Positions 9,467 through 18,974 of a stretch of DNA of 64,000 nt are shown here, piece by piece (positions within the stretch are counted from its first letter, which is position 1; each line of letters begins with the position of its first letter). The translations under genes and the position numbers were made by a program. The notes beneath the pieces were generated by a model. That model did no database searches, was not told the DNA's origin, and saw only the letters and a program-made list of their open reading frames with translations. Origin of the DNA: Aestuariibacter sp. A3R04 (lineage in GTDB: Bacteria; Pseudomonadota; Gammaproteobacteria; Enterobacterales; Alteromonadaceae); NCBI RefSeq assembly GCF_018860805.1, contig NZ_JAHKQR010000001.1:407158-471157 (forward strand), in the 5' to 3' direction.

Positions 9467-11707
9467 ATGAAACAATTAATTAGAACCCGCCTTGTAGCCG
9501 GGGTTACCGCGACGCTTATCGTTGCCGGCTGTGCGTCGACGGCAACGCAAACTGCAGATATATCGGCAACGCAATCCCCCTCGGGTGTTGACAAAGCCTT
9601 GCTCGACTATGTCGATCCCTTTATCGGCACTGGTGGCCACGGTCATACATTCCCTGGTGCATTAGTGCCTTTTGGCATGGTTCAAATTAGCCCCGACAAT
9701 CCTTCCAAGGGTTGGGACTGGACATCGGGTTACCACTATTCCGATAACGTACTGGTAGGGTTTAGTCATACGCATTTGTCTGGAACGGGGGTTGGTGATC
9801 TGCTGGATGTACTGTTCATGCCATTTCGCGGAGAGTACACACAACGAAAACGGGATGAGAAAGGGCGCATCTTTACTCACTATGACCATGAAAACGAAAC
9901 TGCCTCAGCGGGTTACTATCAGTTGTACCTGCCGGAAGAAAACGTGAATGTAGAACTCACGGCAAGTCGGCGTGGCGGTATGCACAGGTATGACTTCCAT
10001 GGTACCGCTGACCGCAAGCTCTTGATTGATTTGGCATACGCACAAAACTACGACAAACCCGTGGTGAGCTTTATGCGTGTGGTAGACGATAAAACTGTAG
10101 TTGGCTATAGGTTGTCTACCGGGTGGGCACGCAATCAGCCGATTTACTTCAAGGCTGAGTTTAATCAGCCCTTTACCTATCAGTTTTACAACGATCAGAA
10201 AGCGGTAGATGGACACAACCTGCAGGCTGAAAAAAGCCAACTGGTACTCAATTTTTCAGGTGAGTCAGAGACGCCAGTGGAAGCCAGGGTTGCTTTATCT
10301 TACGTCAGTATAAAAGGGGCAGAGGCCAACTTTGACGCTGAATTGGCTGCACAGTCTTTTAGTAGTGTGAAAGATGCCGCAGAAGCTGCTTGGGCGGCAC
10401 AGCTAAATAAATTTAGTGTGACAGATGGTAACGTCACGAATAAAACAAAGTTTTACACTGCCCTGTATCACGCTTTTGTGGCACCGCAGACATTCAACGA
10501 TGTCAATGGCGACTATTTCGGCGCAGACGGAGCCACGCATAACAGTACTGCTTTTGAACGCAATTCGCTGTTTTCACTGTGGGATACTTTTCGTGCTCAA
10601 CAGCCATTGATGACCTTGAGTAACCCAAAGCGAGTCGACGATATCGTCAAATCTCTACTGGCCTTTTACGATGAGACCGGCTTACTGCCTACCTGGGATT
10701 TAATGTCGAACGAAACCGACGTAATGATTGGCTATCACGCAGTGCCCGTGTTGGTGGACGCCTATCTCAAAGGGTTGACAACTGCTGATCCGGAGCACAT
10801 TTATGAGGCCATTAAAACCTCTGCAATGCAGGACAAGTTTGGTATCGATTTATACCGCGAGTATGGCTATATTCCATCTGAAATGGAATTGGAGGCCGTA
10901 TCTAAAACTTTAGAATACGCTTACGACGACTGGGCGATTGCGCAAATGGCCAAGGCGTTGGGCAAAGATGACGATTACAGGGAATTTTCACGACGGGCCA
11001 ACAGTTATCGCACTTTATTTGATGCTTCTACCGGCTTCATGCGTGGTAAAAATGCTAAGGGTGAATGGGTGACGCCGTTTAACCCCACATATGTGGAGCA
11101 TCGCAAGACCGATTACACAGAAGCGAACGCCTGGCAATACACCTTCTTCGTTCCCCACGATGTGCCGGGGATGATTGAGTTGTTTGGCGGTGAAGAGCCA
11201 TTTTTGGCGAAACTGGATGAGCTTTTTTCTACCAGTTCTGAGTTGCAGGGTGATGTCTCACCGGATATCTCAGGCTTGATCGGTCAGTATGCTCACGGCA
11301 ATGAGCCTGTGCATCACGTTGCGTACCTGTATGCGTTTACCGAAAACAAGCGTCATGGTGAAGCTCGCATAAAAGAAATTCGCGATACCATGTACCTGGC
11401 TCAACCCGACGGTTTGGCAGGGAACGACGATCTGGGTCAAATGTCAGCGTGGTATGCGTTTAGTGCCATTGGTTTTTATCCTATGAACCCGGTTGGCGGT
11501 GAGTTTATTCTGGGCACACCTCAATTTGAGGAAGTGGTGTTGAACTTTGGCCAGGCGCCGTTCGCGGTGAAGCGCAATACGGAGAGTGGGTCGCAATACG
11601 TAAAATCTGTAACCCTGAATGGGCAAGTACTGACGTCACCGGTAGTCACCTACGAGCAGCTTATGCAAGGGGGAGAGCTAATATTCTTTATGGAAGACGC
11701 AGAATAG
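9467..11707 (+). CDS. Alpha-mannosidase, GH92, lipoprotein
   Basis: A 746-residue exo-alpha-mannosidase of the calcium-dependent GH92 family, typically alpha-1,2 specific. A lipoprotein signal is present (ATLIVAGCAST, lipid-anchored Cys near residue 22). Family hallmarks are VDPFIGTGGHGHTFPGALVPFGMVQISPDN at 49-78, of which the FIGTGGHGHTFPGA core is strongest, SLWDTFRAQQPL, NETDVMIGYHA, and the C-terminal NDDLGQMSAWYAFSAIGFYP segment. It is the last gene of the operon and is followed by a strong terminator. It would trim mannose from glycans outside the inner membrane. Confidence 0.92.
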   Translation: MKQLIRTRLVAGVTATLIVAGCASTATQTADISATQSPSGVDKALLDYVDPFIGTGGHGHTFPGALVPFGMVQISPDNPSKGWDWTSGYHYSDNVLVGFSHTHLSGTGVGDLLDVLFMPFRGEYTQRKRDEKGRIFTHYDHENETASAGYYQLYLPEENVNVELTASRRGGMHRYDFHGTADRKLLIDLAYAQNYDKPVVSFMRVVDDKTVVGYRLSTGWARNQPIYFKAEFNQPFTYQFYNDQKAVDGHNLQAEKSQLVLNFSGESETPVEARVALSYVSIKGAEANFDAELAAQSFSSVKDAAEAAWAAQLNKFSVTDGNVTNKTKFYTALYHAFVAPQTFNDVNGDYFGADGATHNSTAFERNSLFSLWDTFRAQQPLMTLSNPKRVDDIVKSLLAFYDETGLLPTWDLMSNETDVMIGYHAVPVLVDAYLKGLTTADPEHIYEAIKTSAMQDKFGIDLYREYGYIPSEMELEAVSKTLEYAYDDWAIAQMAKALGKDDDYREFSRRANSYRTLFDASTGFMRGKNAKGEWVTPFNPTYVEHRKTDYTEANAWQYTFFVPHDVPGMIELFGGEEPFLAKLDELFSTSSELQGDVSPDISGLIGQYAHGNEPVHHVAYLYAFTENKRHGEARIKEIRDTMYLAQPDGLAGNDDLGQMSAWYAFSAIGFYPMNPVGGEFILGTPQFEEVVLNFGQAPFAVKRNTESGSQYVKSVTLNGQVLTSPVVTYEQLMQGGELIFFMEDAE

Positions 11708-11732
11708 GGTAGCCCGCAGGTTATAAGAAAAT

Positions 11733-11756
11733 AAAAGGCCGCAATTGCGGCCTTTT
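11733..11756. terminator. Bidirectional terminator
   Basis: A perfect palindrome of AAAAGGCCGCAA joined to its complement TTGCGGCCTTTT, followed by TATTTTATA. It sits between the convergent GH92 and Yip1-like genes and would serve both strands. Confidence 0.85.
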
Positions 11757-11781
11757 ATTTTATACATTAATTTTGGGCGAG

Positions 11782-12393
11782 CTAGCTAAAAAAATGCCAG
11801 ACAATACTGTGCTCTGACCCCATGCTCCACAACAATACCACTGCAATCATCAGTACTTCGAGAACCAGTACACCTATGCACAGGGTAGAAGTAGACAGGA
11901 TGAACCCTTGTTTACGGCTTATTCCCAGAAAGCTGGGGGTACCTGCATACAGCAAATATGCGGTATAGCAAAGGCCGATAACGCAGGCCAGTACACATAA
12001 CCAAAACACGGGATATAGCGCAAATACGCCGCTGAGGAAAAGCGGTGTAGCAGTATAGCCGGCGAAAACGATACATTCCGCTTTAGATGGTCGCTCGGGG
12101 TATTTCTTTGCCATCCAGTGTATCACGCTTCCAACTACAGCAACGGCTGCCAGAATGAGCGCATAAAATACAACGCCCAAGGCCAACCCGCTTGTAACGG
12201 AAATTTGAAACACTTCTTCGCCGCCAAACGTCCAGCCAAACCGGGTTGTACCAATGAACGAACAGACCACGGGGATTAATGCGTACCAAAGAACGTGATG
12301 AGTGTAGAGGTGGCTTACCGTTTCGTGCTCCTCGTTAATAGAACGCCATTCTTTGTCCGGATGATGGATAAGACCCCAAATATGATTACTCAT
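11782..12393 (-). CDS. Yip1 family inner-membrane protein
   Basis: A 203-residue protein that begins HIWGLIHHPDKEWRSI, the start typical of bacterial YIP1-domain proteins, and then has five hydrophobic segments (roughly residues 34-50, 65-90, 107-125, 128-150 and 165-193). The start codon has a GGAGCG ribosome site. Function is unknown for bacterial members. It stands alone, convergent with the N-glycan operon. Confidence 0.75.
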   Translation of the reverse strand: MSNHIWGLIHHPDKEWRSINEEHETVSHLYTHHVLWYALIPVVCSFIGTTRFGWTFGGEEVFQISVTSGLALGVVFYALILAAVAVVGSVIHWMAKKYPERPSKAECIVFAGYTATPLFLSGVFALYPVFWLCVLACVIGLCYTAYLLYAGTPSFLGISRKQGFILSTSTLCIGVLVLEVLMIAVVLLWSMGSEHSIVWHFFS

Positions 12394-12492
12394 AAGTAAC
12401 GCTCCTGACTGTGGAAAAAATGCACATCTCTATTATTAACATAAAAATAACATTAATCCACACTTCAGTAACATTTTGTGCTTAGTAAAAAG

Positions 12493-12954
12493 TCAGTGGT
12501 TTGTTATTTTTTGTCGAATACAGTATGCCGCTAATTCATCCCACGATGTGCTTCGGTAGCTGCAAACCAAATCCCGTTGGCATTGCTGGTAGATAAGTTC
12601 GCTATAGTTCGACAAGCCCAGACTGTAAATATAGTGTTCGTCTCCTACCACAAACTGATGTTTGTAAGGAAATAACACTAAGGCCGGGTCAGAGCGAATA
12701 AACCTTTTTGCTTCGACATATTCGGCAAACCAATGGTTCATGTGAGCGTCACAGGCGTGATGGTGCCACAAAGTGCAGTTTGGGCTCATGCTGCTGCCTT
12801 TTAAAATCTGCGAGGCGTCCTGCCAACTGGCAAAACCCACTTGTCGGGCAATAAGGTGTTTGGCTTGGGTCAGCGTGGTTGTTGCGCCTTCTTCTTTTAA
12901 TGAGAGGTGGCGTTTTTTGGCGTGATAGCGGAGCTCATTGATAGCTTTAACCAC
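12493..12954 (-). CDS. Uncharacterised protein with a GFASW motif
   Basis: A 153-residue soluble protein. The start is chosen at a GTG (12954) because a perfect GGAGGT ribosome site lies five bases upstream; an earlier in-frame ATG would put that site inside the gene. The N-terminal third (ITEL-type helices, then LIARQVGFASWQDASQIL near residues 35-52) resembles a short helical module found in various proteins as A-x-x-x-GF-x-SW. The rest is rich in aromatic and histidine residues (LWHHHACDAHMNHWF) with no family I recognise. Confidence 0.55.
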   Translation of the reverse strand: MVKAINELRYHAKKRHLSLKEEGATTTLTQAKHLIARQVGFASWQDASQILKGSSMSPNCTLWHHHACDAHMNHWFAEYVEAKRFIRSDPALVLFPYKHQFVVGDEHYIYSLGLSNYSELIYQQCQRDLVCSYRSTSWDELAAYCIRQKITNH

Positions 12955-13208
12955 AGTGCACCTCCGCAAAACAATTCGGCGCAAGGGGTATCACTGACAA
13001 AAGGATTGATTGAATCGGCCAAAGGTGACCAGGACAAGAATGTTTCATGTTCAACAGTTCCTAAGTAACGATGGCTTTCCGCAATACCAAACTTAGGTTC
13101 ATGTGAACCAAAACAAAATGAGAAGGATAATACAGAGTGATGTCATCTTCAGCGGAGTGGCGTCTCTGCGAACCACGTCTGCAGTATAAATAGCGAGGTT
13201 AAAAAGTC

Positions 13209-13230
13209 AACAGCCGCAGTTGCGGCTGTT
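13209..13230 (-). terminator. Terminator of the M1 aminopeptidase gene
   Basis: AACAGCCGCA and TGCGGCTGTT form a perfect ten-base inverted repeat. Read on the minus strand it is followed by GACTTTTT, a usable U-tract, about 25 bases after the stop codon. Confidence 0.75.
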
Positions 13231-13252
13231 GGGGTGTAATTGTATCAGGATA

Positions 13253-15151
13253 TTAATCGCCGTCGGTGACAAACCCCTCATTGGCGTGAATGGTCAATGG
13301 GTGGTAGCCGGGTTTAGCTTCTTCGAAGGCCTTTTGCGCGAAGGCTTTCCCTTCAGGCGTTTGTGACAACGCACGATAAAGAGGCTTCACCAGTTTATTG
13401 CGGCCAATATGCACAAGGTAGTCATAGAGACGCTCATAGGCCGGTTTGTATTGGTGGTTTACTGCTATCAACAGCCAACTATGTGCGATCTCATTGTTCT
13501 GACTCTGGGTAAGTGAAAAAGCACTATCTAAGTTGGCTAACTGGGCTTCAGACAGTCCATCGGGCATATTGTTGAGGAAATACAGCCATTCGTGAGTTGT
13601 CCAGTTTTCAGTATTGATAGCTTTAGCTGCAATGTCTCCGTTGAGCCAGGCTGAACGGACGTTATCTATTTTCGTAAACGCATCGGACTGAGGAACAGGC
13701 GCGCCGTCGGGAATTCCTGGTTCAAACACCCATTGGTGGATCCGCGCTTTGTCAAGCTTTTCAGGGTAATCCTTCAACAGTGTGTTATCTAGGTATGTCA
13801 GGAAGGTGTCAGTGGTGATACTTTGAAACGCAAAGTGATTAAAATACTGCATTAGAAAGGCGTCAAAGTTCTTTCGGCCTACGCGCTGTTCTAATTCTCG
13901 CAAAAACAATGCGCCTTTTTCGTAGGCCACATCTGAAAATACATCGTCTGGGTTTCGCCCACGCAAGTCGATAGCCAGAATCTCGTCGTTGTCGGGCAAG
14001 GCCGCCAAATCGTGCTCGAGGCTTTGATAGCCCAGTACGGCTTCCATGTTATATCTGTCGTTGCCATACAACATTTCCATAATTCGGTACGTCAGGTATG
14101 TGGTAAAGCCTTCATTGAGCCACAAATCCCGCCATGTGGCGTTCGTTACTGTATTTCCCGACCAACTGTGTGCCAGTTCATGGGCAATAAGTGATACCAG
14201 ACTTTTATCCCCGGCAATAACTGTCGGTGTAATGAAGGAGAGTCTGGGGTTTTCCATGCCACCAAAGGGGAATGACGGGGGGAGGATTAATAAGTCGTAG
14301 CGATCCCAACTGTAAGGCCCGTAAGTTCTTTCTGTAAGTTCAAGCATACTTTCGGTGTCTTCAAATTCAGCCGCCGCTGCGGACAGAATTTCAGGCTCGG
14401 CATAAACCCCTGTACGCTGCCCCATGGGTTTGAAGTCCAAATGGCCAATAGCGAGGGCAATGAGATATGACGGGATCGGTTGGGGCATAGTGAACTGATA
14501 GTCGCCGTCTCTTGGTGTGTTTGGGTCGTTGGCGGCACTCATGACGGCCAGCAGCTCCTTAGGCGTGCGAATACGGGCGTTGTAGGTCACCCGAACCTGA
14601 GGCGAGTCCTGTAGTGGAATAAAACTGCGGGCGTGCACCGCTTGTGCTTGAGTAAATAAGAACGGGTGTTCTTTACCCTGGGTTTGTGCGGGAGTTAACC
14701 ATTGCACGCCAGACGCATAAGGGGAGGTGCTGTAATTGATCGTTACATGGGTATTGTCTGGCGGGACGGTAATACTGAGGGCTGAGCCTAGGTTCACATC
14801 TTCGGGGCCCAATTCAAAAGTGGCAGGTTTCCCTTCTGCGGTAACGCTGTGTATTGTCAATGCCCTGGTATCTACAATAAGAGTGTCAGCTTTCGGATCT
14901 TTCCTTTCGAATTCCAGTTTCACCGAGCCGATGAGTTGCTTTTTTTCAAAATCGGCGGTGAGATCCAAATCCAAATGGGTCACTTGTATTTCGCTGGGAT
15001 TAGAAAACGAGTGGTAGTCAGTTCCCGCTATTATGGCGGGCTGAGTGAACTCTGCCTCTTGCTTTGTTTCTGTCGATACATTCTGCTGTGCCGGCTGTGA
15101 GCAGGCGAACAGAAGGGGTGCCGAAACCAGCACCAATGAGAGTTTATTCAT
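13253..15151 (-). CDS. M1 family zinc aminopeptidase, lipoprotein
   Basis: A 632-residue exported metallopeptidase related to leukotriene A4 hydrolase-type aminopeptidases. The lipobox LLFACS places the anchored cysteine at residue 17. The exopeptidase motif FGGMEN is at 296-301, and the zinc site HELAHSW begins at His324, with His328 and the third ligand Glu347 in NEGFT, the spacing expected for M1. A C-terminal helical domain completes the protein. A clear AAAGGAA ribosome site precedes the start. It is likely a periplasmic or outer-membrane peptide-trimming enzyme, monocistronic. Confidence 0.92.
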   Translation of the reverse strand: MNKLSLVLVSAPLLFACSQPAQQNVSTETKQEAEFTQPAIIAGTDYHSFSNPSEIQVTHLDLDLTADFEKKQLIGSVKLEFERKDPKADTLIVDTRALTIHSVTAEGKPATFELGPEDVNLGSALSITVPPDNTHVTINYSTSPYASGVQWLTPAQTQGKEHPFLFTQAQAVHARSFIPLQDSPQVRVTYNARIRTPKELLAVMSAANDPNTPRDGDYQFTMPQPIPSYLIALAIGHLDFKPMGQRTGVYAEPEILSAAAAEFEDTESMLELTERTYGPYSWDRYDLLILPPSFPFGGMENPRLSFITPTVIAGDKSLVSLIAHELAHSWSGNTVTNATWRDLWLNEGFTTYLTYRIMEMLYGNDRYNMEAVLGYQSLEHDLAALPDNDEILAIDLRGRNPDDVFSDVAYEKGALFLRELEQRVGRKNFDAFLMQYFNHFAFQSITTDTFLTYLDNTLLKDYPEKLDKARIHQWVFEPGIPDGAPVPQSDAFTKIDNVRSAWLNGDIAAKAINTENWTTHEWLYFLNNMPDGLSEAQLANLDSAFSLTQSQNNEIAHSWLLIAVNHQYKPAYERLYDYLVHIGRNKLVKPLYRALSQTPEGKAFAQKAFEEAKPGYHPLTIHANEGFVTDGD

Positions 15152-15355
15152 TGCTTTCCTTTACTCTTCAATTTAGTCTGATGGCTGTCAGATATGGTTG
15201 CTGGCAGCGTCAGGCAACCATACCAGTTGATCGGTGTTTCAAAAAGCCCAACACCATAAACGGGGCCAAAGGGTCGTCCAATGGTTAATAGCAAGTCGGC
15301 GTTGAACAGGTTATCGTAGTTATCTATTCATTATATTTTCAGAAGGAACAAAAGC

Positions 15356-16132
15356 ATGAAAAAAGTACTGGTTGTCTTACTCTTAATTGTTGCGGTGGTG
15401 GTTGGTGGGGTTATCTATCTCGCCAGTGGCGCTAATGAATTTATTCGCGAACAAATTGAGACACAGGGCTCAACTTTTTTAGGTACGCCTGTCACTGTTG
15501 CCACTGTGGATCTGTCCTTTGCTGAAGGCAAAATCACCATCTCTGATATAGACGTGGAGAATCCGGAAGGTTTCAGCGATGAAGATGCATTTAGTCTGGA
15601 TGGTGTCACCCTTGATTTAGCCGGTAGCACAGAAGAGCCTTATCGCATACAGGAAGTGTCCATTAATGCCCCGGAGATCCTGTATGAAGTGGATGCCAAC
15701 GGAAATGGCAACCTGTTGGTGATTAAAGATAACCTTATGGCCAATTTGCCAAAAGGTGAGAGCGAGCCTTCAACCTCAAAAGGCGCCAATCCGAAGTTGA
15801 TTGTGGACAATGTGACGGTCAGCAACGTCAAGCTTACTTTGAATTTCGAAAAGCTGGAAACCGGTGATTTTAAAATTGACAAAAAAGCTTATGAAGTAAC
15901 ATTGCCAACGTTCAGTGCTGGAGCAATTGGTCAACCCGATGGCCTGCCAGCAGACCAGGTTGGCGCTGCTATTGTGAGCAAAATGCTCGATAACGCTATC
16001 GCACAAGCGAAAGACGAAGCGAAGAAAATCCTGGCCGACAAAGCAAAGGAAAAGGTAAAAGAAAAAATTGATGAAGAAAAAGAAAAGCTAATGGAAAAAG
16101 GCAAGGACAAACTTAAAGATATCTTTAACTAA
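15356..16132 (+). CDS. AsmA-like membrane-anchored protein
   Basis: A 258-residue protein with one N-terminal membrane anchor (residues 2-24) followed by NEFIREQIETQGSTFLGTPVTVATVDLSFAEGKITISDIDVENPEGFS (about 27-75), the pattern of AsmA/DUF748-type beta-strand domains. The last 50 residues are a highly charged lysine/glutamate helix (KDEAKKILADKAKEKVKEKI). It is much shorter than AsmA or TamB proteins. An AAGGAAC site precedes the start. A role in envelope lipid handling is suggested by the family only. Confidence 0.65.
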   Translation: MKKVLVVLLLIVAVVVGGVIYLASGANEFIREQIETQGSTFLGTPVTVATVDLSFAEGKITISDIDVENPEGFSDEDAFSLDGVTLDLAGSTEEPYRIQEVSINAPEILYEVDANGNGNLLVIKDNLMANLPKGESEPSTSKGANPKLIVDNVTVSNVKLTLNFEKLETGDFKIDKKAYEVTLPTFSAGAIGQPDGLPADQVGAAIVSKMLDNAIAQAKDEAKKILADKAKEKVKEKIDEEKEKLMEKGKDKLKDIFN

Positions 16133-16144
16133 TCCGAGCCACTG

Positions 16145-16182
16145 CAACAGGTTCCGGGCATGAGGCTGCGCCGAACCTGTTG
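16145..16182 (+). terminator. Hairpin after the AsmA-like gene
   Basis: CAACAGGTTC (16145-16154) and GAACCTGTTG (16173-16182) form a perfect ten-base inverted repeat with an 18-base loop, 13 bases after the stop codon. The U-tract is weak, so it may be an inefficient terminator or an mRNA-stabilising hairpin. Confidence 0.5.
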
Positions 16183-16212
16183 GCTATTTCAAGCGACTTG
16201 GAAGGACGCGTT

Positions 16213-17121
16213 ATGAATATCAGCGATGTATCGACTCACACTGCAGCGGAAGATCAGCGCAATGAAGACATACTGATTTATGTGAATGGTGACATCGTGC
16301 ATCGCGATGAAGCCAAAGTGTCGGTTTATGATAGTGGCTTTATGTTGGGTGATGGCATATGGGAAGGATTGCGTCTTTACAACGGAAAATGGGCTTTTTT
16401 AGACGAACACATGGATCGATTGTTTGAAGCAGCCAAAACCGTTGATATAGATCTAGGCATGGCAAGGGATGAGGTGATCAACGCGTTAGAGAAAACCCGC
16501 CTGGCCAATAATATGCACACTGATGTCCACGCCCGTTTAATGTTTACCAGAGGTAAAAAAAACAAGCCGTTTCAACATCCGGCACTGTCTACTCAAGGTC
16601 CCACACTGGTCATTATTTGTGAGCACTCTATACCGGCTATCGGCCGACCTATAAAACTGGCAACCGTTCCCCATGTACGCGGTTTACCCATGACACAAGA
16701 TCCAAAACTCAACTCGCATTCAAAACTCAATTGCATATTAGCTTGTATAGCGGCGGAAAAAGCTGGTGCAGACGAAGCGCTAATGCTGGATGTGAATGGC
16801 TTTGTGAATACTACCAATGCTTGTAATTTTTTTATAGTTCGCAAAGGCGAAGTATGGACATCCACCGGAGATTACTGCATGAACGGCATTACCCGACAAA
16901 AGGTAATTGACGTATGCGAAAAACTGGGCATTCCGGTACATCAGCGCAATTACTCCCTGGTGGAAACCTATGGTGCCGATGAAGCTTTTCTAACCGGTAC
17001 TTTTGGGGCACAAACACCGGTTAGTCACATCGATGGCCGGGAAATTGGCATTGCTCACCCCGGGCCAGTAACGCAAAAAATCCGCCACGGGTACTACCAA
17101 CTTATTAAGGAACAACATTGA
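16213..17121 (+). CDS. Class IV aminotransferase (D-alanine/branched-chain type)
   Basis: PLP-dependent fold-type IV aminotransferase, 302 residues. The start at 16213 has a GGAAGGA site and follows an in-frame alternative at 16180 that lacks one. Family signatures include YVNGDIVHRDEAKVSVYDSGFMLGDGIWEGLRLYNG (about 23-58), a lysine expected in DPKLNSHSKLN, EALMLDVNGFVNTTNACNFFIV and the C-terminal EAFLTGTFGAQTPVSHIDG. The stop overlaps the next start (TGATG), so it is coupled to the sulfotransferase-like gene. The substrate is not determined; the pairing suggests an amino-acid or taurine-like metabolite. Confidence 0.82.
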   Translation: MNISDVSTHTAAEDQRNEDILIYVNGDIVHRDEAKVSVYDSGFMLGDGIWEGLRLYNGKWAFLDEHMDRLFEAAKTVDIDLGMARDEVINALEKTRLANNMHTDVHARLMFTRGKKNKPFQHPALSTQGPTLVIICEHSIPAIGRPIKLATVPHVRGLPMTQDPKLNSHSKLNCILACIAAEKAGADEALMLDVNGFVNTTNACNFFIVRKGEVWTSTGDYCMNGITRQKVIDVCEKLGIPVHQRNYSLVETYGADEAFLTGTFGAQTPVSHIDGREIGIAHPGPVTQKIRHGYYQLIKEQH

Positions 17122-17849
17122 TGCGGATTGCCATGTGGTCAGGACCGCGCAACCTGTCTACAGCCATGATGTACGCATTTGCTTCCAGACAAGATTGTGT
17201 CGTTATGGATGAGCCTTTCTACGCCGCTTATTTGAAAGCAAGTGGCGAAGTGCACCCCATGCAAGAAGCCATTCTGGCGTCGCAGCCCACTGACCCTGAA
17301 GAAGTGGTACAGGCATGCCTGAGCCCGCTGCCAGAGGGGAAAAAACTCAGCTATCAAAAACACATGTCTCACCATGTGCTGCCGCGCTTTTCCATAGAGT
17401 TTACCGACAAGTTGACTAATGTGTTCCTGATCCGCCATCCGGCACGTGTTATTGCCAGCTACCATAAAAAGCGTGCACAACCGAGCCTGCAAGATGTTGG
17501 CGTGGAACAGCAGGTTGCTATTTTTAACCGCCAGCACCAGCGCAGTGGGCGGGTTCCTGTGGTTATCGACAGTGATGATTTGCTCACTGATCCGGCCCTG
17601 GGGTTAGAAGTACTGTGCGATGCCATTGGTATCCCCTTTGACAGCGCCATGCTGTCATGGCAACCTGGCGGTAACCCCGCTGATGGCGTGTGGGCAGAAC
17701 ACTGGTACAATGCCGTTTGGCAGAGCAACGGACTAACGAAAACCCAACGAAAGCCAATTCCCCAGTTACCTGCGTCTCTGCAAAGCGTACTGGCGCAATC
17801 TCTTCCTTACTACGAATTACTTGCTAAACATAAATTAACCGTCGGCTGA
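17121..17849 (+). CDS. Sulfotransferase-like P-loop protein
   Basis: A 242-residue soluble protein beginning RIAMWSGPRNLSTAMMYAF, the 5'-phosphosulfate-binding loop seen in sulfotransferase-fold proteins, followed by VMDEPFYAAYL and NVFLIRHPARVIASYHKK, which matches the 3'-phosphate-binding motif (R-x-P-x-x-x-x-x-S). The ATG at 17121 shares a base with the aminotransferase stop, so the two are co-translated. Such proteins occur next to class IV aminotransferases in several marine bacteria, but their reaction is not known to me. No signal peptide. Confidence 0.7.
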   Translation: MRIAMWSGPRNLSTAMMYAFASRQDCVVMDEPFYAAYLKASGEVHPMQEAILASQPTDPEEVVQACLSPLPEGKKLSYQKHMSHHVLPRFSIEFTDKLTNVFLIRHPARVIASYHKKRAQPSLQDVGVEQQVAIFNRQHQRSGRVPVVIDSDDLLTDPALGLEVLCDAIGIPFDSAMLSWQPGGNPADGVWAEHWYNAVWQSNGLTKTQRKPIPQLPASLQSVLAQSLPYYELLAKHKLTVG

Positions 17850-17881
17850 TACCGAACAGAAGTCAATGTGGGTTCTGATTG

Positions 17882-18721
17882 TCAGCTTTTTTTGTCAATA
17901 CTACCTGTGATGCCGAGTTTTTTTCGAGCCAGGTTCACCACACTATCATCAATAGGGGGCGGTGAAATATCCACCTCTTTACCGAGTTCTTCAACCAGTG
18001 TACGGAGTACCGCAACCCTCGCGTACCATTTGTGCTCGGCAGCAATCACATGCCATGGCGCCGCTTCGGTATCTGTATTGTCGAACATGGCTTCGGTAGC
18101 TTCTTCGTACTGCGACCATTTTTCTCGGTTGCGAATGTCTTCCTCGGTGAGTTTCCACCGTTTATAAGGGTTGTGCAGGCGCTCTTCAAAGCGAGCCAGC
18201 TGTTCTTCAGGTGTAATATGCATGAACAATTTGACGATGCGCACACCGTCGTCAATGAGTAAGCGTTCGAATTCATTAATTTCCTGATAAGCTCGTTGCC
18301 ACTCATTCTCCGTGGCTAATGCCTCTACCCGTTCTACCAGAACCCGTCCGTACCACGAGCGATCGAAAATGGCAATAGTACCCTGCTTAGGCAGTCGACG
18401 CTGAAAGCGATACAAATAATGTCGCCCTTGCTCTTCTTTGCGAGGTGCAGCGATGGGGTGAACTAAAAAGCCGCGGGGATCGAGAGGCTCTGTTACGCGC
18501 CGTATTGCACCGCCTTTACCTGAAGCATCCCATCCCTCAAACACAATAATGGCGCGTTTTTGCTGATGAAAATAAGCTTGCTGCGTGTGAAGCAGTGCGT
18601 TTTGCCACTTCTTTAGCTGTTTTTTGTAGTCAGCCTTACTGTCTAACTTTCGCGTGGTGTCGATATTTTTTAGTGTGATGTGTCGCTGCGCCAAGCTAAT
18701 TTTAGAAACGTAATTCGGCAT
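17882..18721 (-). CDS. ppk2: Polyphosphate kinase 2
   Basis: PPK2 family enzyme, 279 residues, which transfers phosphate between polyphosphate and nucleotides. The Walker A loop is FEGWDASGKGGAIRR (61-75), followed by the lid and Walker B-region motif FDRSWYGRVLVERVE. The C-terminal NPYKRWKLTEEDIRNREKW and HVIAAEHKWYARV segments are typical. The start at 18721 has a GGGAG ribosome site; a further upstream ATG does not. It is cytoplasmic and single-domain. Whether it favours GDP, ADP or AMP cannot be settled by eye. Confidence 0.9.
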   Translation of the reverse strand: MPNYVSKISLAQRHITLKNIDTTRKLDSKADYKKQLKKWQNALLHTQQAYFHQQKRAIIVFEGWDASGKGGAIRRVTEPLDPRGFLVHPIAAPRKEEQGRHYLYRFQRRLPKQGTIAIFDRSWYGRVLVERVEALATENEWQRAYQEINEFERLLIDDGVRIVKLFMHITPEEQLARFEERLHNPYKRWKLTEEDIRNREKWSQYEEATEAMFDNTDTEAAPWHVIAAEHKWYARVAVLRTLVEELGKEVDISPPPIDDSVVNLARKKLGITGSIDKKS

Positions 18722-18974
18722 ATCTGTACTCCCTCGAATCAGCATATGCCCAATTTAACGCGGTGTCCAATGCCAGGTAAACGTCCGGGGAGGCGGCATT
18801 TCGAAAAGTAGTGAAGGATACATATACCGCTATATATATCTGTACCGAAAACGATATCCAACTGTCCTATTTTTCTTATCGAGTTGTCCGTACACTTGAA
18901 CAATATAATTAAGGCGTTGTCATTTCTCAGATATGTACGGCGTGTTTCCTTTTGTGTTACCGGGCAGTAGAGAT

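Noticed and set aside
18884..18909. TATAAT preceded by TTGTCC before the PEP-CTERM gene
   Set aside because: The spacer is only 14 bases, too short for a convincing sigma-70 promoter.
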